Shown here piece after piece: positions 54,172 through 63,085 of a stretch of 64,000 nt of DNA (within the stretch, counting starts at the first letter, position 1; every line of letters starts with the position of its first letter). The stretch covers positions 31,996-95,995 of the forward strand of contig JAIRVR010000049.1 of assembly GCA_031253795.1 (NCBI GenBank), read 5' to 3'. The DNA comes from Burkholderiaceae bacterium (GTDB lineage: Bacteria > Pseudomonadota > Gammaproteobacteria > Burkholderiales > Burkholderiaceae_C). A program made the translations under genes and the position numbers. The notes under the pieces were generated by a model. That model searched no databases. It saw nothing but the letters and a program-made list of their open reading frames with translations, and had not been told where the DNA came from.

Positions 54172-55521
54172 ATGAGCGCGGTCCCCGAGTATGGCCCTGA
54201 AAGCGCTGGCCCGGCCCCCGCCGGTGCGCCATTGCCCGTGCCGGCGCAGGAGCAGCGGCTGGTCCTGCCGGAGCGGGAGCATGCGGGCTGGGGGCGCCGC
54301 TGGCGTGCTCACTGGCAGGCCTTTCCGTGGCGCAACACCTTGCACACGCTGCGCGAGCGCTTGCGCGAAGACCGGCTGGGCGTAACGGCCAGCAGCCTGA
54401 CCTTCACCACGGTGCTGGCCCTGGTGCCGTTCTTCACGGTGGCGCTGGCCCTGTTCACGGCCTTTCCCATCTTCTCGCGCGTGCAGGTGGTGCTGGAACG
54501 ATGGCTGATCGACAGCCTGGTGCCCGAGACCATTGCGCGCCAGGTGCTGGGCTACCTGACGCAGTTCGCCTCCAAGGCCAGCCAGCTCGGCATGGCGGGC
54601 TTTTCCATTCTCGTGATCACGGCGATCGCGCTGATCCTCACCATCGACCGCACGCTCAACAACATCTGGCGCGTGCGCCAGCTGCGTCCATTGGGCCAAC
54701 GTGTGCTCATCTACTGGGCCGCCATCACGCTGGGGCCGCTGGTGCTGGGCCTGAGCCTGGTGCTGTCGTCCTATGTGATGTCGGCTTCGCGCGGCCTGGT
54801 CAACGCCCTGCCCGAAGGGCTGCGCTTCATCTTCGATTCCATCGAATTCATCGCACTGGCCGCCGGCATGGCGGGTCTGTACCACTACGTGCCCAATACG
54901 GCCGTGCGCTGGCGCCATGCCTGGGTGGGCGGGCTGTTCGTTGCCCTGTGCATGGAACTGGCCAAGAAGGCGCTGGGCCTGTACCTGGCATCCGTGCCAA
55001 CATACTCCGTGATCTACGGCACCTTTGCCACCCTGCCCATTTTGCTGATCTGGATCTACATGGCCTGGATCATCGTGCTGCTGGGTGCCGTGGTCACGGC
55101 CTACCTGCCCGTGGTGCTGGCCGGCGTGCAGCGCCTGCCGGGCGAGCAGGGCTGGCAGTTCGAGATGGCGGTGGAGATCCTGCAGTCCCTGGCCGACGCG
55201 CGCCAGTCGCCGGCCAAGGGCCTGTATGCCAGCGAACTGGCGCGCCGCCTGCGTGTGGATTGGCAGCAGATCGATCCGGTGCTCATGGCATTGTCCACGC
55301 TGGACTGGGTGGGCACCGTGCAGGCGCCTGGAGTGGCTGCGGCCAGCGAGGGTACCGAGCCGCGCTACATGCTGCTGGTCGAACCTGCCGGCACGCCGCT
55401 GGCACCGCTGGTGGAGAGGTTGCTGCTGGCGCCTTCGCCGGCCATGGCCCCGCTGTGGGAGCGGACCGGGCTGGAGCGCATGTGCCTGGCCGACCTGCTC
55501 AGGGCGCAACCGGCGCCCTGA
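54172..55521 (+). CDS. YihY/BrkB family membrane protein
   Basis: A 449-residue inner-membrane protein from ATG 54172 (MSAVPEYGPES). After a cytoplasmic N-terminus come about six membrane helices, beginning with SLTFTTVLALVPFFTVALAL, and including IYMAWIIVLLGAVVTAYLP. The central AAITLGPLVLGLSLVLSS and TVPTYSVIYGTFATLPI-like region match the BrkB/YihY family, once called ribonuclease BN. A soluble winged-helix-like tail (about 330-449) follows. Its role is unknown. Confidence 0.88.
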   Translation: MSAVPEYGPESAGPAPAGAPLPVPAQEQRLVLPEREHAGWGRRWRAHWQAFPWRNTLHTLRERLREDRLGVTASSLTFTTVLALVPFFTVALALFTAFPIFSRVQVVLERWLIDSLVPETIARQVLGYLTQFASKASQLGMAGFSILVITAIALILTIDRTLNNIWRVRQLRPLGQRVLIYWAAITLGPLVLGLSLVLSSYVMSASRGLVNALPEGLRFIFDSIEFIALAAGMAGLYHYVPNTAVRWRHAWVGGLFVALCMELAKKALGLYLASVPTYSVIYGTFATLPILLIWIYMAWIIVLLGAVVTAYLPVVLAGVQRLPGEQGWQFEMAVEILQSLADARQSPAKGLYASELARRLRVDWQQIDPVLMALSTLDWVGTVQAPGVAAASEGTEPRYMLLVEPAGTPLAPLVERLLLAPSPAMAPLWERTGLERMCLADLLRAQPAP

Positions 55522-55547
55522 CGACCGGCCTCGCGCAGCCATGGCGC

Positions 55548-55901
55548 CTACAGTGGAATCTTGCCCGTCAGCAGGTCACGCCACATGACCCAGTCGCCGC
55601 GGAAACTGTAGATGGGGCGTTTGAAGCTGGCGGGCCGGTTCTTCTCGAAGCCGAAATGGCCGACCCAGGCGAAGCCATAGCCGCACAGCAGGCCGGCCAG
55701 CAGGAACCAGAAATTGCCGGTCACGAAGAGCGCGAGCAGGCACAGCAGGGCCAGGGTGGAGCCCGCGAAGTGCAGGCGCCTGCAGGTGCGGTTGCTGTGT
55801 TCCTGAAGATAGAAGGGGTAGAACTCGGCAAAGCTCTTGAATTGGCGCGGATCCACGGCGGCCTGTGCGGCGCCGGGCAAGGGGGCGGAAGCAGGGTTCA
55901 T
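55548..55901 (-). CDS. DUF962 / Mpo1-like membrane protein
   Basis: A 117-residue protein from ATG 55901. The motif FAEFYPFYLQEHSNRTCRRLHFAG, split at residues 24-47, contains the histidines typical of the Mpo1/YGL010w family. Two hydrophobic segments follow, then WVGHFGFEKNRPASF, a second histidine element. Yeast Mpo1 is a dioxygenase of 2-hydroxy fatty acids; whether bacterial members share this is not known. It converges with the BrkB-type gene. Confidence 0.85.
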   Translation of the reverse strand: MNPASAPLPGAAQAAVDPRQFKSFAEFYPFYLQEHSNRTCRRLHFAGSTLALLCLLALFVTGNFWFLLAGLLCGYGFAWVGHFGFEKNRPASFKRPIYSFRGDWVMWRDLLTGKIPL

Positions 55902-56125
55902 GGCAGGCCTTACCAGTGGGGTAGTGGACTTCGTTATACGCCGTCGAGGCAGTCGCCGCCAGCGGAGCTGCCCCAGGGGAAAACCGGTAGAGCGCCCGCA
56001 AATCCTGACCCTGTGGAGCCAAAAGCTGCCGTGCTTGCCTTGCTCCGTCGCCCAGGAGGCTGCCGTGGGGGCTGGGTGTGTGCATGATGGGGACTTGCTC
56101 CCGCACCACTGCACGGACCGATTCC

Positions 56126-56929
56126 ATGACTGTTTTGCAAGACTCCACCAGCGAAATCCGCGTCGACACTTCCCAGGGCCGCCTTTTCGTCAAGCGCTGG
56201 CATGCGCGCGCGGGCAACTCGGGCCCGGCACCGGCGCCCATGGTCCTGCTGCATGATTCCCTGGGGTCGGTGGCGCTGTGGCGTGAATTTCCGCAACGGC
56301 TGGTCGAGGCCACGGGCCGCGACGTGCTGGCCTACGACCGGCTTGGTTTTGGCCAGTCCGATCCCCATCCGGGGCGCCTGGAAAGCGGCTTCGTGGCCGA
56401 GGAGGCCGAGAGCGGCTTCGCGGCCCTGCACCAGGCCCTGGGTCTGGACGATTTCGTGGCCCTGGGCCACAGCGTGGGCGGCGGCATGGCCACCATGGTG
56501 GCGGCACGCTATGGCACGCAATGCCGGGCCCTGGTGACGGAGTCGGCCCAGGCCTTCGTCGAGGACCGCACGCTGCAAGGCATACGCGCGGCCCGCGATG
56601 ACTTTGCCCGACCGGGCCAGATGGACAGGCTGCGCAAATACCATGGCGACAAGGCGGCCTGGGTGCTGTCGGCCTGGGTTGATACCTGGCTATCCCGGCC
56701 CTTTGCCGACTACCGGCTGGATGAAGCGCTGGAGCGTGTGCGCTGTCCGGTGCTGGCCATCCATGGCGAGCAGGACGAATTCGGCTCCCTGGTCCATCCC
56801 GAGCGCATACGCGATCGCGCGCGCGGTCCGGTGGAGGTGGAGATCGTGGCCGGTGGAGGCCATGTGCCCCACCGCGAGCAGCCCGATCGCATCGCCCAGC
56901 GCATTGCACGCTTTCTGGCACGGGTCTGA
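56126..56929 (+). CDS. Alpha/beta hydrolase (first)
   Basis: From ATG 56126 (MTVLQDSTSEIRVDTSQG) the product has 267 residues. Alpha/beta-hydrolase signatures are LLHDSLGSVALWREFP (oxyanion region, with Asp where His is common), DRLGFGQSDP, the nucleophile GHSVGGG (Ser near 118) and catalytic Asp in HGEQDEFGSL. The final His is in GGHVPHREQP. It resembles pimeloyl-ester and ring-fission hydrolases, with substrate unknown. A second hydrolase lies convergently downstream. Confidence 0.88.
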   Translation: MTVLQDSTSEIRVDTSQGRLFVKRWHARAGNSGPAPAPMVLLHDSLGSVALWREFPQRLVEATGRDVLAYDRLGFGQSDPHPGRLESGFVAEEAESGFAALHQALGLDDFVALGHSVGGGMATMVAARYGTQCRALVTESAQAFVEDRTLQGIRAARDDFARPGQMDRLRKYHGDKAAWVLSAWVDTWLSRPFADYRLDEALERVRCPVLAIHGEQDEFGSLVHPERIRDRARGPVEVEIVAGGGHVPHREQPDRIAQRIARFLARV

Positions 56930-57068
56930 TGCATCAGCGGTCTCCCGGCGACGCAGAGTACGGATTGGAGGGCCCGGCGCCTTCTTGAGGATGGCGTGCA
57001 TGCCCTCGCGGAAATAGCATCTTCCTGTCTCGGCGTGGTCGATTCCATGGCCCGGGCGGGCCATGGGC

Positions 57069-57878
57069 TCAACGGGCGAGGAAGTCCCGCAGCGCGAACA
57101 GGGTCTGGTCGGGCGCCTCGGTCATCTGGTTGTGGCCGCTGGGCAACTGGACCACGCTGACCTGGCGGCCCGCGGCACGGGCCGCCTCCACCAGCCCCCT
57201 GGCGGCCTTGGGTGGCGTCATCTGGTCCTGCTCGCCCAAGGCGAACAGCACAGGGCACTGCAGGGCGGCCATGGCCGCTTCGCCACCCGCATAGCTGTCG
57301 CAGGCCTGGAAGCCCGCGTGCAGCAGGTTGGTACGGGCATTGCTGGCCAGCACGCGCCGTCCCAATGCGATGCCCGCGCCGAACACCCAGCTGCCCGCGC
57401 CATTGGGTGGCGCCAGGGTGGCACGCGAAAACACGTTGACCATGCGCAGGGCCTGATCGGGTGTGTTCAGTGCCGATTCCAGCAGGGCAGGCGAGACCTT
57501 CATGGGATGCGCCGTGCCCACCAGGGCAAGGTGGCTGGCGCGTGTGCCCAGCCGGGCAGCGGCTTCCATGGCGATCAGGCTGCCCCAGCTATGGCCGATG
57601 AGGGCGGCCTTTTCCAGCCCTGCGGCGTCCAGCAGCTGGACGATGCATTGCGCAGCTTCCTCCACGCTGGCCGGCGCTTCGCCCGCGCTCTTGCAGTGAC
57701 CGGGCAGGTCGATGGCCAGCACGTTCCAGCCGTGGTTGGCCAGGTAGCGGCTTTGCAGTGCCCAGACGCTGTGATCGCACAGCACGCCGTGGATCAGGAT
57801 GGCCGTGGGCTGGGCGGGGTTGAAGGCCTTGCCGCCGGTATAGGCATAGATGGCATGGCCCTGGACTTCGATCTTCAT
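57069..57878 (-). CDS. Alpha/beta hydrolase (second)
   Basis: A 269-residue hydrolase from ATG 57878 (MKIEVQGHAIYAYTGGK). It has LIHGVLCDHSVW, DLPGHCKS, the nucleophile GHSWGSL (Ser near 103), catalytic Asp in GEQDQMTPP and the final His in SGHNQMTEAP. It is encoded 19 bases after the sulfhydrylase gene on the same strand, so the two share a transcript. No thioester or sulfur role can be read from the sequence. It is not a close copy of the first hydrolase. Confidence 0.9.
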   Translation of the reverse strand: MKIEVQGHAIYAYTGGKAFNPAQPTAILIHGVLCDHSVWALQSRYLANHGWNVLAIDLPGHCKSAGEAPASVEEAAQCIVQLLDAAGLEKAALIGHSWGSLIAMEAAARLGTRASHLALVGTAHPMKVSPALLESALNTPDQALRMVNVFSRATLAPPNGAGSWVFGAGIALGRRVLASNARTNLLHAGFQACDSYAGGEAAMAALQCPVLFALGEQDQMTPPKAARGLVEAARAAGRQVSVVQLPSGHNQMTEAPDQTLFALRDFLAR

Positions 57879-57897
57879 TTGCAGCTCTCCCGAATTC

Positions 57898-59208
57898 TTA
57901 TGCAGCCTTTTCCGCGGCCTTGAGCGCACGCTTGAGGTCGTCGATCAGGTCGTCGGCATCCTCCAGACCGATGGACAGGCGAATCGTGCCCTGGGTGATG
58001 CCTGCACCTGCCAGCGCCTCGTCGCTCATGCGAAAGTGCGTCGTGCTGGCCGGGTGGATGACCAGGCTGCGGCAGTCGCCGACGTTGGCCAGATGGCTGA
58101 AGACCTTGAGCGTTTCAATGAACCTTTTGCCCTGGTTGCGGTTGCCCCGGATGTCGAAGCTGAAGACCGAGCCCGCGCCGCGCGGCAGCAGCTTCCTGGC
58201 CAGCGCATGGGAGGAATGGGTGTCCAGCAGCGGATGGCCCACGCGGCCGACCAGGGGGTGGCTGGCCAGGAACTGCACGACCTTCTCGGTATTGCGCATA
58301 TGGCGCTCCATGCGCAGCGGCAGGGTCTCCACGCCCTGCAGGATCAGCCAGGCGGTGTGCGGGCTCATGCAGGCGCCGAAGTCGCGCAGGCCTTCGCGGC
58401 GCGCGCGCAGCAAAAACGCACCCGTCGTGCTTTCCTCGCTGAAGACCATGTTGTGGAAGCCGTCGTAGGGCTGGGTGAGCTCGGGGAAACGGCCGGACTT
58501 TTCCCAGTCGAAGCTGCCGCCGTCCACCACGATGCCGCCGACCACGGTGCCATGGCCGGAGAGAAACTTGGTGGCCGAGTGGTAGACGATGTCCGCGCCA
58601 TGCTCCAGCGGCTTGATCAGCCAGGGCGAGGTCAGCGTGGAGTCCACGAGCAGGGGCACGCCGGCCTCGTGGGCTATGGCAGAGACCGTGGGAATGTCGA
58701 GCACGTCCAGGCCGGGGTTGCCCACGGTCTCGCCGAAGAACAGCTTGGTGTTGGGGCGAACGGCGGCGCGCCAGCCATCGATGTCGCCGGGCTGGACGAA
58801 GGTGGTTTCTATGCCGAAGCGCGCCAGCGTGTAGTGCAGCAGGTTCTGCGAGCCGCCGTACAGGGCCGTGCTGGCCACGATGTGGCTGCCCGCGCCCATG
58901 AGCGTGGCCACGGACAGATGCAGTGCAGCTTGGCCGCTGGCCACGGCGATGGCACCCACGCCGCCCTCGAGGGCCGAGACGCGCTGCTCCAGAACGGCAT
59001 TGGTCGGATTGGAGATTCGGCTGTAGACATGGCCTGGCCGCTCCAGGTTGAACAGCGAAGCCGCATGGTCGCTGGATTCGAAGACGAACGAAGTCGTCAG
59101 GTGGATGGGCGTCGCGCGCGCGCCGGTGGCGGGATCGGGCTGGGCGCCCGCGTGCAGCGCCAGGGTGTCAAAGCCGGGGTCCGAGTAGCCGGGCATTCCT
59201 GTCTCCAT
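57898..59208 (-). CDS. O-acetylhomoserine aminocarboxypropyltransferase (sulfhydrylase)
   Basis: A PLP enzyme of 436 residues from ATG 59208 (METGMPGYSDPGFDTLALH). It matches the MetY/MetZ type that makes homocysteine directly from O-acetyl- or O-succinylhomoserine and sulfide. The PLP lysine is in YHSATKFLSGHGT, and SRISNPTNAVLEQRVSALEGG and VDSTLTSPW are family hallmarks. Which acyl group it prefers cannot be decided. It is divergent from the CBS-protein gene across 106 bases. Confidence 0.93.
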   Translation of the reverse strand: METGMPGYSDPGFDTLALHAGAQPDPATGARATPIHLTTSFVFESSDHAASLFNLERPGHVYSRISNPTNAVLEQRVSALEGGVGAIAVASGQAALHLSVATLMGAGSHIVASTALYGGSQNLLHYTLARFGIETTFVQPGDIDGWRAAVRPNTKLFFGETVGNPGLDVLDIPTVSAIAHEAGVPLLVDSTLTSPWLIKPLEHGADIVYHSATKFLSGHGTVVGGIVVDGGSFDWEKSGRFPELTQPYDGFHNMVFSEESTTGAFLLRARREGLRDFGACMSPHTAWLILQGVETLPLRMERHMRNTEKVVQFLASHPLVGRVGHPLLDTHSSHALARKLLPRGAGSVFSFDIRGNRNQGKRFIETLKVFSHLANVGDCRSLVIHPASTTHFRMSDEALAGAGITQGTIRLSIGLEDADDLIDDLKRALKAAEKAA

Positions 59209-59314
59209 GGTTGTCAAGGCAAGCGGGCATTGTGGGCTATATTTCCTGTCAGACAGCCGCTCTTCGGGCGGCCCACCGCCACCACGGTGACACAGACAAC
59301 TTTGGAGATAGGGC

Positions 59315-59767
59315 ATGAAAGTAAGTGACATCCTGCGCGTCAAGGGCAACACCCTCTATACGGTGTCGCCCGATGAGAGCCTGGCCAGCGCGGTGCAGGT
59401 GATGTCGGACAGGGACATCGGCTCCCTGGTGGTCATGGAGCATGGCGACGTGGTCGGCATGCTGACCTTCCGCGAAGTGATACAGGGCTTCGTCAAACAC
59501 GGTGGCGTGGGCGACACTCTGGTGCGTTCGGCCATGGACGATGCACCCATGACCTGCACCATGGAAACCGAAATGGACGAGGTGCGCCGCATGATGCTGG
59601 ACCGCCACGCGCGCTACATGCCCGTGATGGACAAGCGCATGCTGATGGGCGTGATCAGCCTGTACGACGTGGCCAAGGCCGTGGTCGACAGCCAGAACTT
59701 CGAGAACCGCATGCTCAAGGCCTATATCCGCGACTGGCCCGAAGGCGAGCGCCAGGGTGCGGACTGA
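59315..59767 (+). CDS. CBS-domain protein
   Basis: A 150-residue protein made almost wholly of two CBS modules: VSPDESLASAVQVMSDRDIGS followed by MEHGDVVGMLTFREV, then TETEMDEVRRMMLDRHARYM and RMLMGVISLYDV. Paired CBS modules bind adenosyl ligands and regulate partner enzymes, but no enzyme is fused here. It starts MKVSDILRVKGN after GGAGATAGGG. It sits between metY-type and aroC genes. Confidence 0.9.
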   Translation: MKVSDILRVKGNTLYTVSPDESLASAVQVMSDRDIGSLVVMEHGDVVGMLTFREVIQGFVKHGGVGDTLVRSAMDDAPMTCTMETEMDEVRRMMLDRHARYMPVMDKRMLMGVISLYDVAKAVVDSQNFENRMLKAYIRDWPEGERQGAD

Positions 59768-59857
59768 GCAGGCCTGCGCCCTTGCCGGCCTGCGATGGCG
59801 GGCCGCGCCATGTGCCGCCGCCTGCCTGCATGGCGGCGCGGGCATAATTGCAGGCCT

Positions 59858-60955
59858 ATGAGCGGCAACACCTTCGGCACCCTATTCACAGTCACCAACT
59901 TCGGTGAATCCCATGGCCCCGCCATCGGCTGCGTCATCGACGGCTGCCCGCCCGGCATGGCGCTGAACGAGGCGGACATCCAGCAGGACCTGGACCGCCG
60001 CCGCCCGGGCACCAGCAAGTTCGTCACGCAGCGCAATGAACCCGATGCCGTGGAGATCCTTTCGGGCGTCTACGAAGGCAAGACCACGGGCACGCCCATT
60101 GCGCTGCTGATCCGCAATACCGACCAGCGCAGCAAGGACTACTCCAATATCGCCCAGAGCTTTCGCCCGGGCCATGCCGACTACGCCTATTTCCAGAAGT
60201 ACGGCATCCGTGATCCGCGCGGCGGCGGGCGTTCCTCGGCGCGGCTGACCGCTCCCGCCGTGGCTGCCGGGGCCGTGGCCAAGAAATGGCTGCGGGAGAA
60301 GTTCGGCACCGAGTTCCGTGCCTGCATGACCCAGGTCGGAGAGCTGTCCCTGCCATTCGAAAGCTGGGAGCATGTGCCCCACAATCCTTTTTTCGCCCCC
60401 GTGGCCGATGTGTCGCGCTATGAGGAATACATGGAGGCACTGCGCAAGTCAGGCGACTCCTGCGGCGCCGCGCTGCGCGTGCAGGCCAGCGGCATGCCTG
60501 TGGGCCTGGGCCAGCCCCTTTACGACCGGCTGGATGCCGACATCGCCTATGCCATGATGGGCCTGAATGCAGTCAAGGCCGTGGAGGTGGGTGCAGGCTT
60601 CGACAGCGTGGCCCAGCGTGGCACCACGCACGGCGACTCGCTGAGCCCCGAGGGCTTTCTCAGCAACAACGCGGGTGGCATCGTCGGCGGTATCAGCACC
60701 GGCCAGGATCTGGAGGTGCGCATTGGCATCAAGCCCACCAGTTCCATCATTACGCCGCGCCAGTCCATCGATGTGCATGGCCAGCCGGCCGAAGTCATCA
60801 CCAAGGGCCGCCACGATCCCTGCGTGGGCATACGCGCCGCACCCATCGCCGAGGCGCTGTTGGCCCTGGTGGTCATGGACCATGCGCTGCGCCACCGTGC
60901 CCAGTGCGGTGATGTGGATTCGGGCCTGCCCCCCATTGCCGCTTCTGCGCTCTGA
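59858..60955 (+). CDS. aroC: Chorismate synthase
   Basis: AroC makes chorismate from EPSP with reduced FMN, the last shikimate step. It starts at ATG 59858 ([18 protein letters not shown]) and has 365 residues. Family signatures are [35 protein letters not shown] and [17 protein letters not shown] (the RxSGRE region), plus the late [17 protein letters not shown]. It ends ten bases before a perfect 20-bp bidirectional terminator. Confidence 0.97.
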   Translation: MSGNTFGTLFTVTNFGESHGPAIGCVIDGCPPGMALNEADIQQDLDRRRPGTSKFVTQRNEPDAVEILSGVYEGKTTGTPIALLIRNTDQRSKDYSNIAQSFRPGHADYAYFQKYGIRDPRGGGRSSARLTAPAVAAGAVAKKWLREKFGTEFRACMTQVGELSLPFESWEHVPHNPFFAPVADVSRYEEYMEALRKSGDSCGAALRVQASGMPVGLGQPLYDRLDADIAYAMMGLNAVKAVEVGAGFDSVAQRGTTHGDSLSPEGFLSNNAGGIVGGISTGQDLEVRIGIKPTSSIITPRQSIDVHGQPAEVITKGRHDPCVGIRAAPIAEALLALVVMDHALRHRAQCGDVDSGLPPIAASAL

Positions 60956-60965
60956 GGCCCGCTGG

Positions 60966-61011
60966 CCCCATGTAAAAAGCCGCTCTGCAAGGAGCGGCTT
61001 TTTACATGGGG
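60966..61011. terminator. Perfect 20-bp bidirectional terminator between aroC and nrdR
   Basis: The left arm 60966-60985 (starting CCCCATGTAAAAAGCCG) is the exact reverse complement of 60992-61011, with the six-base loop TGCAAG. A-rich and T-rich runs inside the stem mean that RNA from either strand gives a GC stem followed by U-rich sequence. The convergent aroC and nrdR genes both end here. Confidence 0.9.
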
Positions 61012-61046
61012 CGGGTCGGATCGCCTGGCACCACGCCGGTGGCGGT

Positions 61047-61505
61047 TCAGGCCGAGGGATTCCTCACCTCGTCCATGATGTTCTTGAAGTCGTCCACGTC
61101 CTCGAAACTGCGGTAGACGCTGGCAAAGCGGATATAGCCCACCTTGTCGAGCAGCTTGAGTTCACGCATGACCATCTCGCCAAGCCGGCTGGACAGGACT
61201 TCACGCTCGCCCAGGTTGCGCAGCCGCTCCTCGATGCGATCGATGGCGCCATCGATCTGCTCCGTGCTCACGGGCCGCTTGCGCAGCGCGATCTGGAAGG
61301 AGCCCTGCAGCTTGGCGCGCTCGTACTCGATGCGCCGTCCGTCCTTCTTGACGATGGTCGGAAAGCTGACCTCGGGCCGCTCATAGGTGGTGAAGCGCTT
61401 GTCGCAGCCGCCGCATTGGCGGCGGCGGCGTATGAAGCCCCCGTCCTCGGCTTCCCGGGTCTCCACGACCTGGGTATCGGGATGGCTGCAGAAAGGGCAC
61501 TTCAT
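61047..61505 (-). CDS. nrdR: Transcriptional regulator NrdR
   Basis: NrdR is the zinc-ribbon/ATP-cone repressor of ribonucleotide reductase genes. The 152-residue product starts [17 protein letters not shown]. The two CxxC pairs are CPFC (near 3) and CGGCDKRF (near 31). The ATP-cone domain contains VVKKDGRR-like [20 protein letters not shown] from about 50. It is 13 bases downstream of glyA on the same strand, and the two are probably co-transcribed from the riboswitch-controlled leader. Confidence 0.97.
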   Translation of the reverse strand: MKCPFCSHPDTQVVETREAEDGGFIRRRRQCGGCDKRFTTYERPEVSFPTIVKKDGRRIEYERAKLQGSFQIALRKRPVSTEQIDGAIDRIEERLRNLGEREVLSSRLGEMVMRELKLLDKVGYIRFASVYRSFEDVDDFKNIMDEVRNPSA

Positions 61506-61518
61506 GGGAGCGCGCCAA

Positions 61519-62766
61519 TTACTGGCCGTAGACCGGGAAGCGGGCCGTCAGTTCGGCCACCTGGGCGCGCACGCGGGCCAGGTTGGCTTCGTCATGCGGG
61601 TTGTCCAGCACGTCGGCCAGCAGGTTGGCCGTCAGCCGGGCTTCCTCTTCCTTGAAGCCACGCGTGGTCATGGCGGGCGTGCCCACGCGAATGCCGCTGG
61701 TGACCATGGGCTTTTCGGGATCGTTGGGGATGGAGTTCTTGTTGATCGTCATGTGGGCGGCACCCAGCGCGGCTTCCGCGGCCTTGCCGGTGATGCCCTT
61801 GGCGCGCAGGTCCACCAGCATGACGTGGCTTTCGGTGCGGCCGGAGACGATGCGCAGACCACGGGCCGTCAGCGTTTCGGCGACGACCTTGGCGTTCTTC
61901 ACGACCTGCTCCTGGTAGGTCTTGAATTCGGGAGACAGTGCTTCCTTGAAGGCCACGGCCTTGCCGGCGATGACATGCATCAGCGGGCCGCCCTGCAGGC
62001 CGGGGAAGATGGCGCTGTTCAGTGCCTTCTCATGCTCGGCCTTCATCAGGATCACGCCGCCGCGCGGGCCGCGCAGGCTCTTGTGCGTGGTGGTCGTGAC
62101 CACGTCGGCATAAGGCACGGGATTGGGATACACGCCGGCAGCGATCAGACCTGCGTAGTGGGCCATATCCACCCAGAAGATGGCGCCGACTTCCTTGGCG
62201 ATCTTGGCGAAGCGCTCGAAATCGATGGCCAGGGCATAGGCCGAGGCACCGGCCACGATGATGCGGGGCTTGTGCTCGCGCGCCAGGGCTTCCATCTTGT
62301 CGTAGTCGATGGCTTCTTCGGCGTTGAGGCCGTAGGACACCACGTTGAACCACTTGCCCGACATGTTCAGCGGCATGCCATGGGTCAGGTGGCCGCCTTC
62401 GGCCAGGCTCATGCCCATGATGGTGTCGCCGGGCTTGGCAAAGGCCATCAGCACGGCCTGGTTGGCCTGCGAGCCGGAATTGGGCTGCACATTGGCGGCT
62501 TCCGCACCGAACAGCTGCTTGACACGGTCGATGGCCAGCTGCTCGACCACGTCGACGTTTTCGCAGCCGCCGTAGTAGCGCTTGCCTGGATAGCCTTCGG
62601 CGTACTTGTTGGTGAGCTGGGAGCCCTGGGCTTCCATCACGGCGGGGGAACAGTAGTTTTCGCTGGCGATCAGCTCGATGTGTTCCTGCTGGCGCAGGTT
62701 CTCGGCCTGGATGGCAGCAAAGACTTCGGCGTCGACCTTCTCGACGGTATTGGTGCGTTGAAACAT
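61519..62766 (-). CDS. glyA: Serine hydroxymethyltransferase
   Basis: GlyA is a PLP enzyme that interconverts serine and glycine, charging tetrahydrofolate with a one-carbon unit. It starts at ATG 62766 ([19 protein letters not shown]) and has 415 residues. Signatures are [32 protein letters not shown] and the PLP lysine in [16 protein letters not shown]. Its 319-base leader carries a ZTP-type riboswitch. nrdR follows. Confidence 0.98.
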   Translation of the reverse strand: MFQRTNTVEKVDAEVFAAIQAENLRQQEHIELIASENYCSPAVMEAQGSQLTNKYAEGYPGKRYYGGCENVDVVEQLAIDRVKQLFGAEAANVQPNSGSQANQAVLMAFAKPGDTIMGMSLAEGGHLTHGMPLNMSGKWFNVVSYGLNAEEAIDYDKMEALAREHKPRIIVAGASAYALAIDFERFAKIAKEVGAIFWVDMAHYAGLIAAGVYPNPVPYADVVTTTTHKSLRGPRGGVILMKAEHEKALNSAIFPGLQGGPLMHVIAGKAVAFKEALSPEFKTYQEQVVKNAKVVAETLTARGLRIVSGRTESHVMLVDLRAKGITGKAAEAALGAAHMTINKNSIPNDPEKPMVTSGIRVGTPAMTTRGFKEEEARLTANLLADVLDNPHDEANLARVRAQVAELTARFPVYGQ

Positions 62767-62805
62767 GGCAGTCCTGTGAACTTGAAATTCCCTTGAGGAC
62801 AAGGG

Positions 62806-62973
62806 CTGCCCAGGCGAACGGCGGAACACTCCGGCTCCATGTCTCGCATGAAAACTGGGCGGTACGCTCCCCGGTGGTTCACGAAAGGTGGCCCCTCACG
62901 GGCCTTTCGCTGGTTTCCACGTCAGCGGCAGCTGCGCATGATGCGGCTGCGCCTATCGCCAGTTGCGTACCCC
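62806..62973 (-). promoter_or_regulatory. ZTP (pfl-motif) riboswitch upstream of glyA
   Basis: Read on the minus strand, the leader has GGGGTACGCAACTGGCGATA at its 5' part, ACCACCGGGGAGCGTACC in the middle and CCGTTCGCCTGGGCA at the end. These match the conserved ZTP/pfl aptamer blocks (P1/J1 with ACUGGCG, the CCGGGGAGCG core, and the CCGCCUGGGC pseudoknot domain). The GGTACGC/GCGTACC arms pair, closing P1. An insertion-rich linker lies between the two subdomains. A CCCTTG...CAAGGG hairpin follows 3' (minus strand 62805-62788), before the ATG. ZTP riboswitches turn on folate and purine genes such as glyA when ZMP/ZTP accumulates. Confidence 0.85.
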
Positions 62974-63040
62974 GCTAGTGTAGCTGAGCCGGCCTGCCGC
63001 CGACATGGTCGGCGGTTTGCCGGTGGCGGTCGCAAGGCGC

Positions 63041-63064
63041 AAAAAAAGCTGGCCTCGGCCAGCT
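63041..63064 (-). terminator. Intrinsic terminator after the lytic transglycosylase gene
   Basis: On the minus strand AGCTGGC and GCCAGCT pair around CGAG and are followed by a run of seven Us. It lies 22 bases after the stop of the transglycosylase gene and separates it from the glyA leader. Confidence 0.9.
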
Positions 63065-63085
63065 TGCTGCTCAGCGATACAACAG

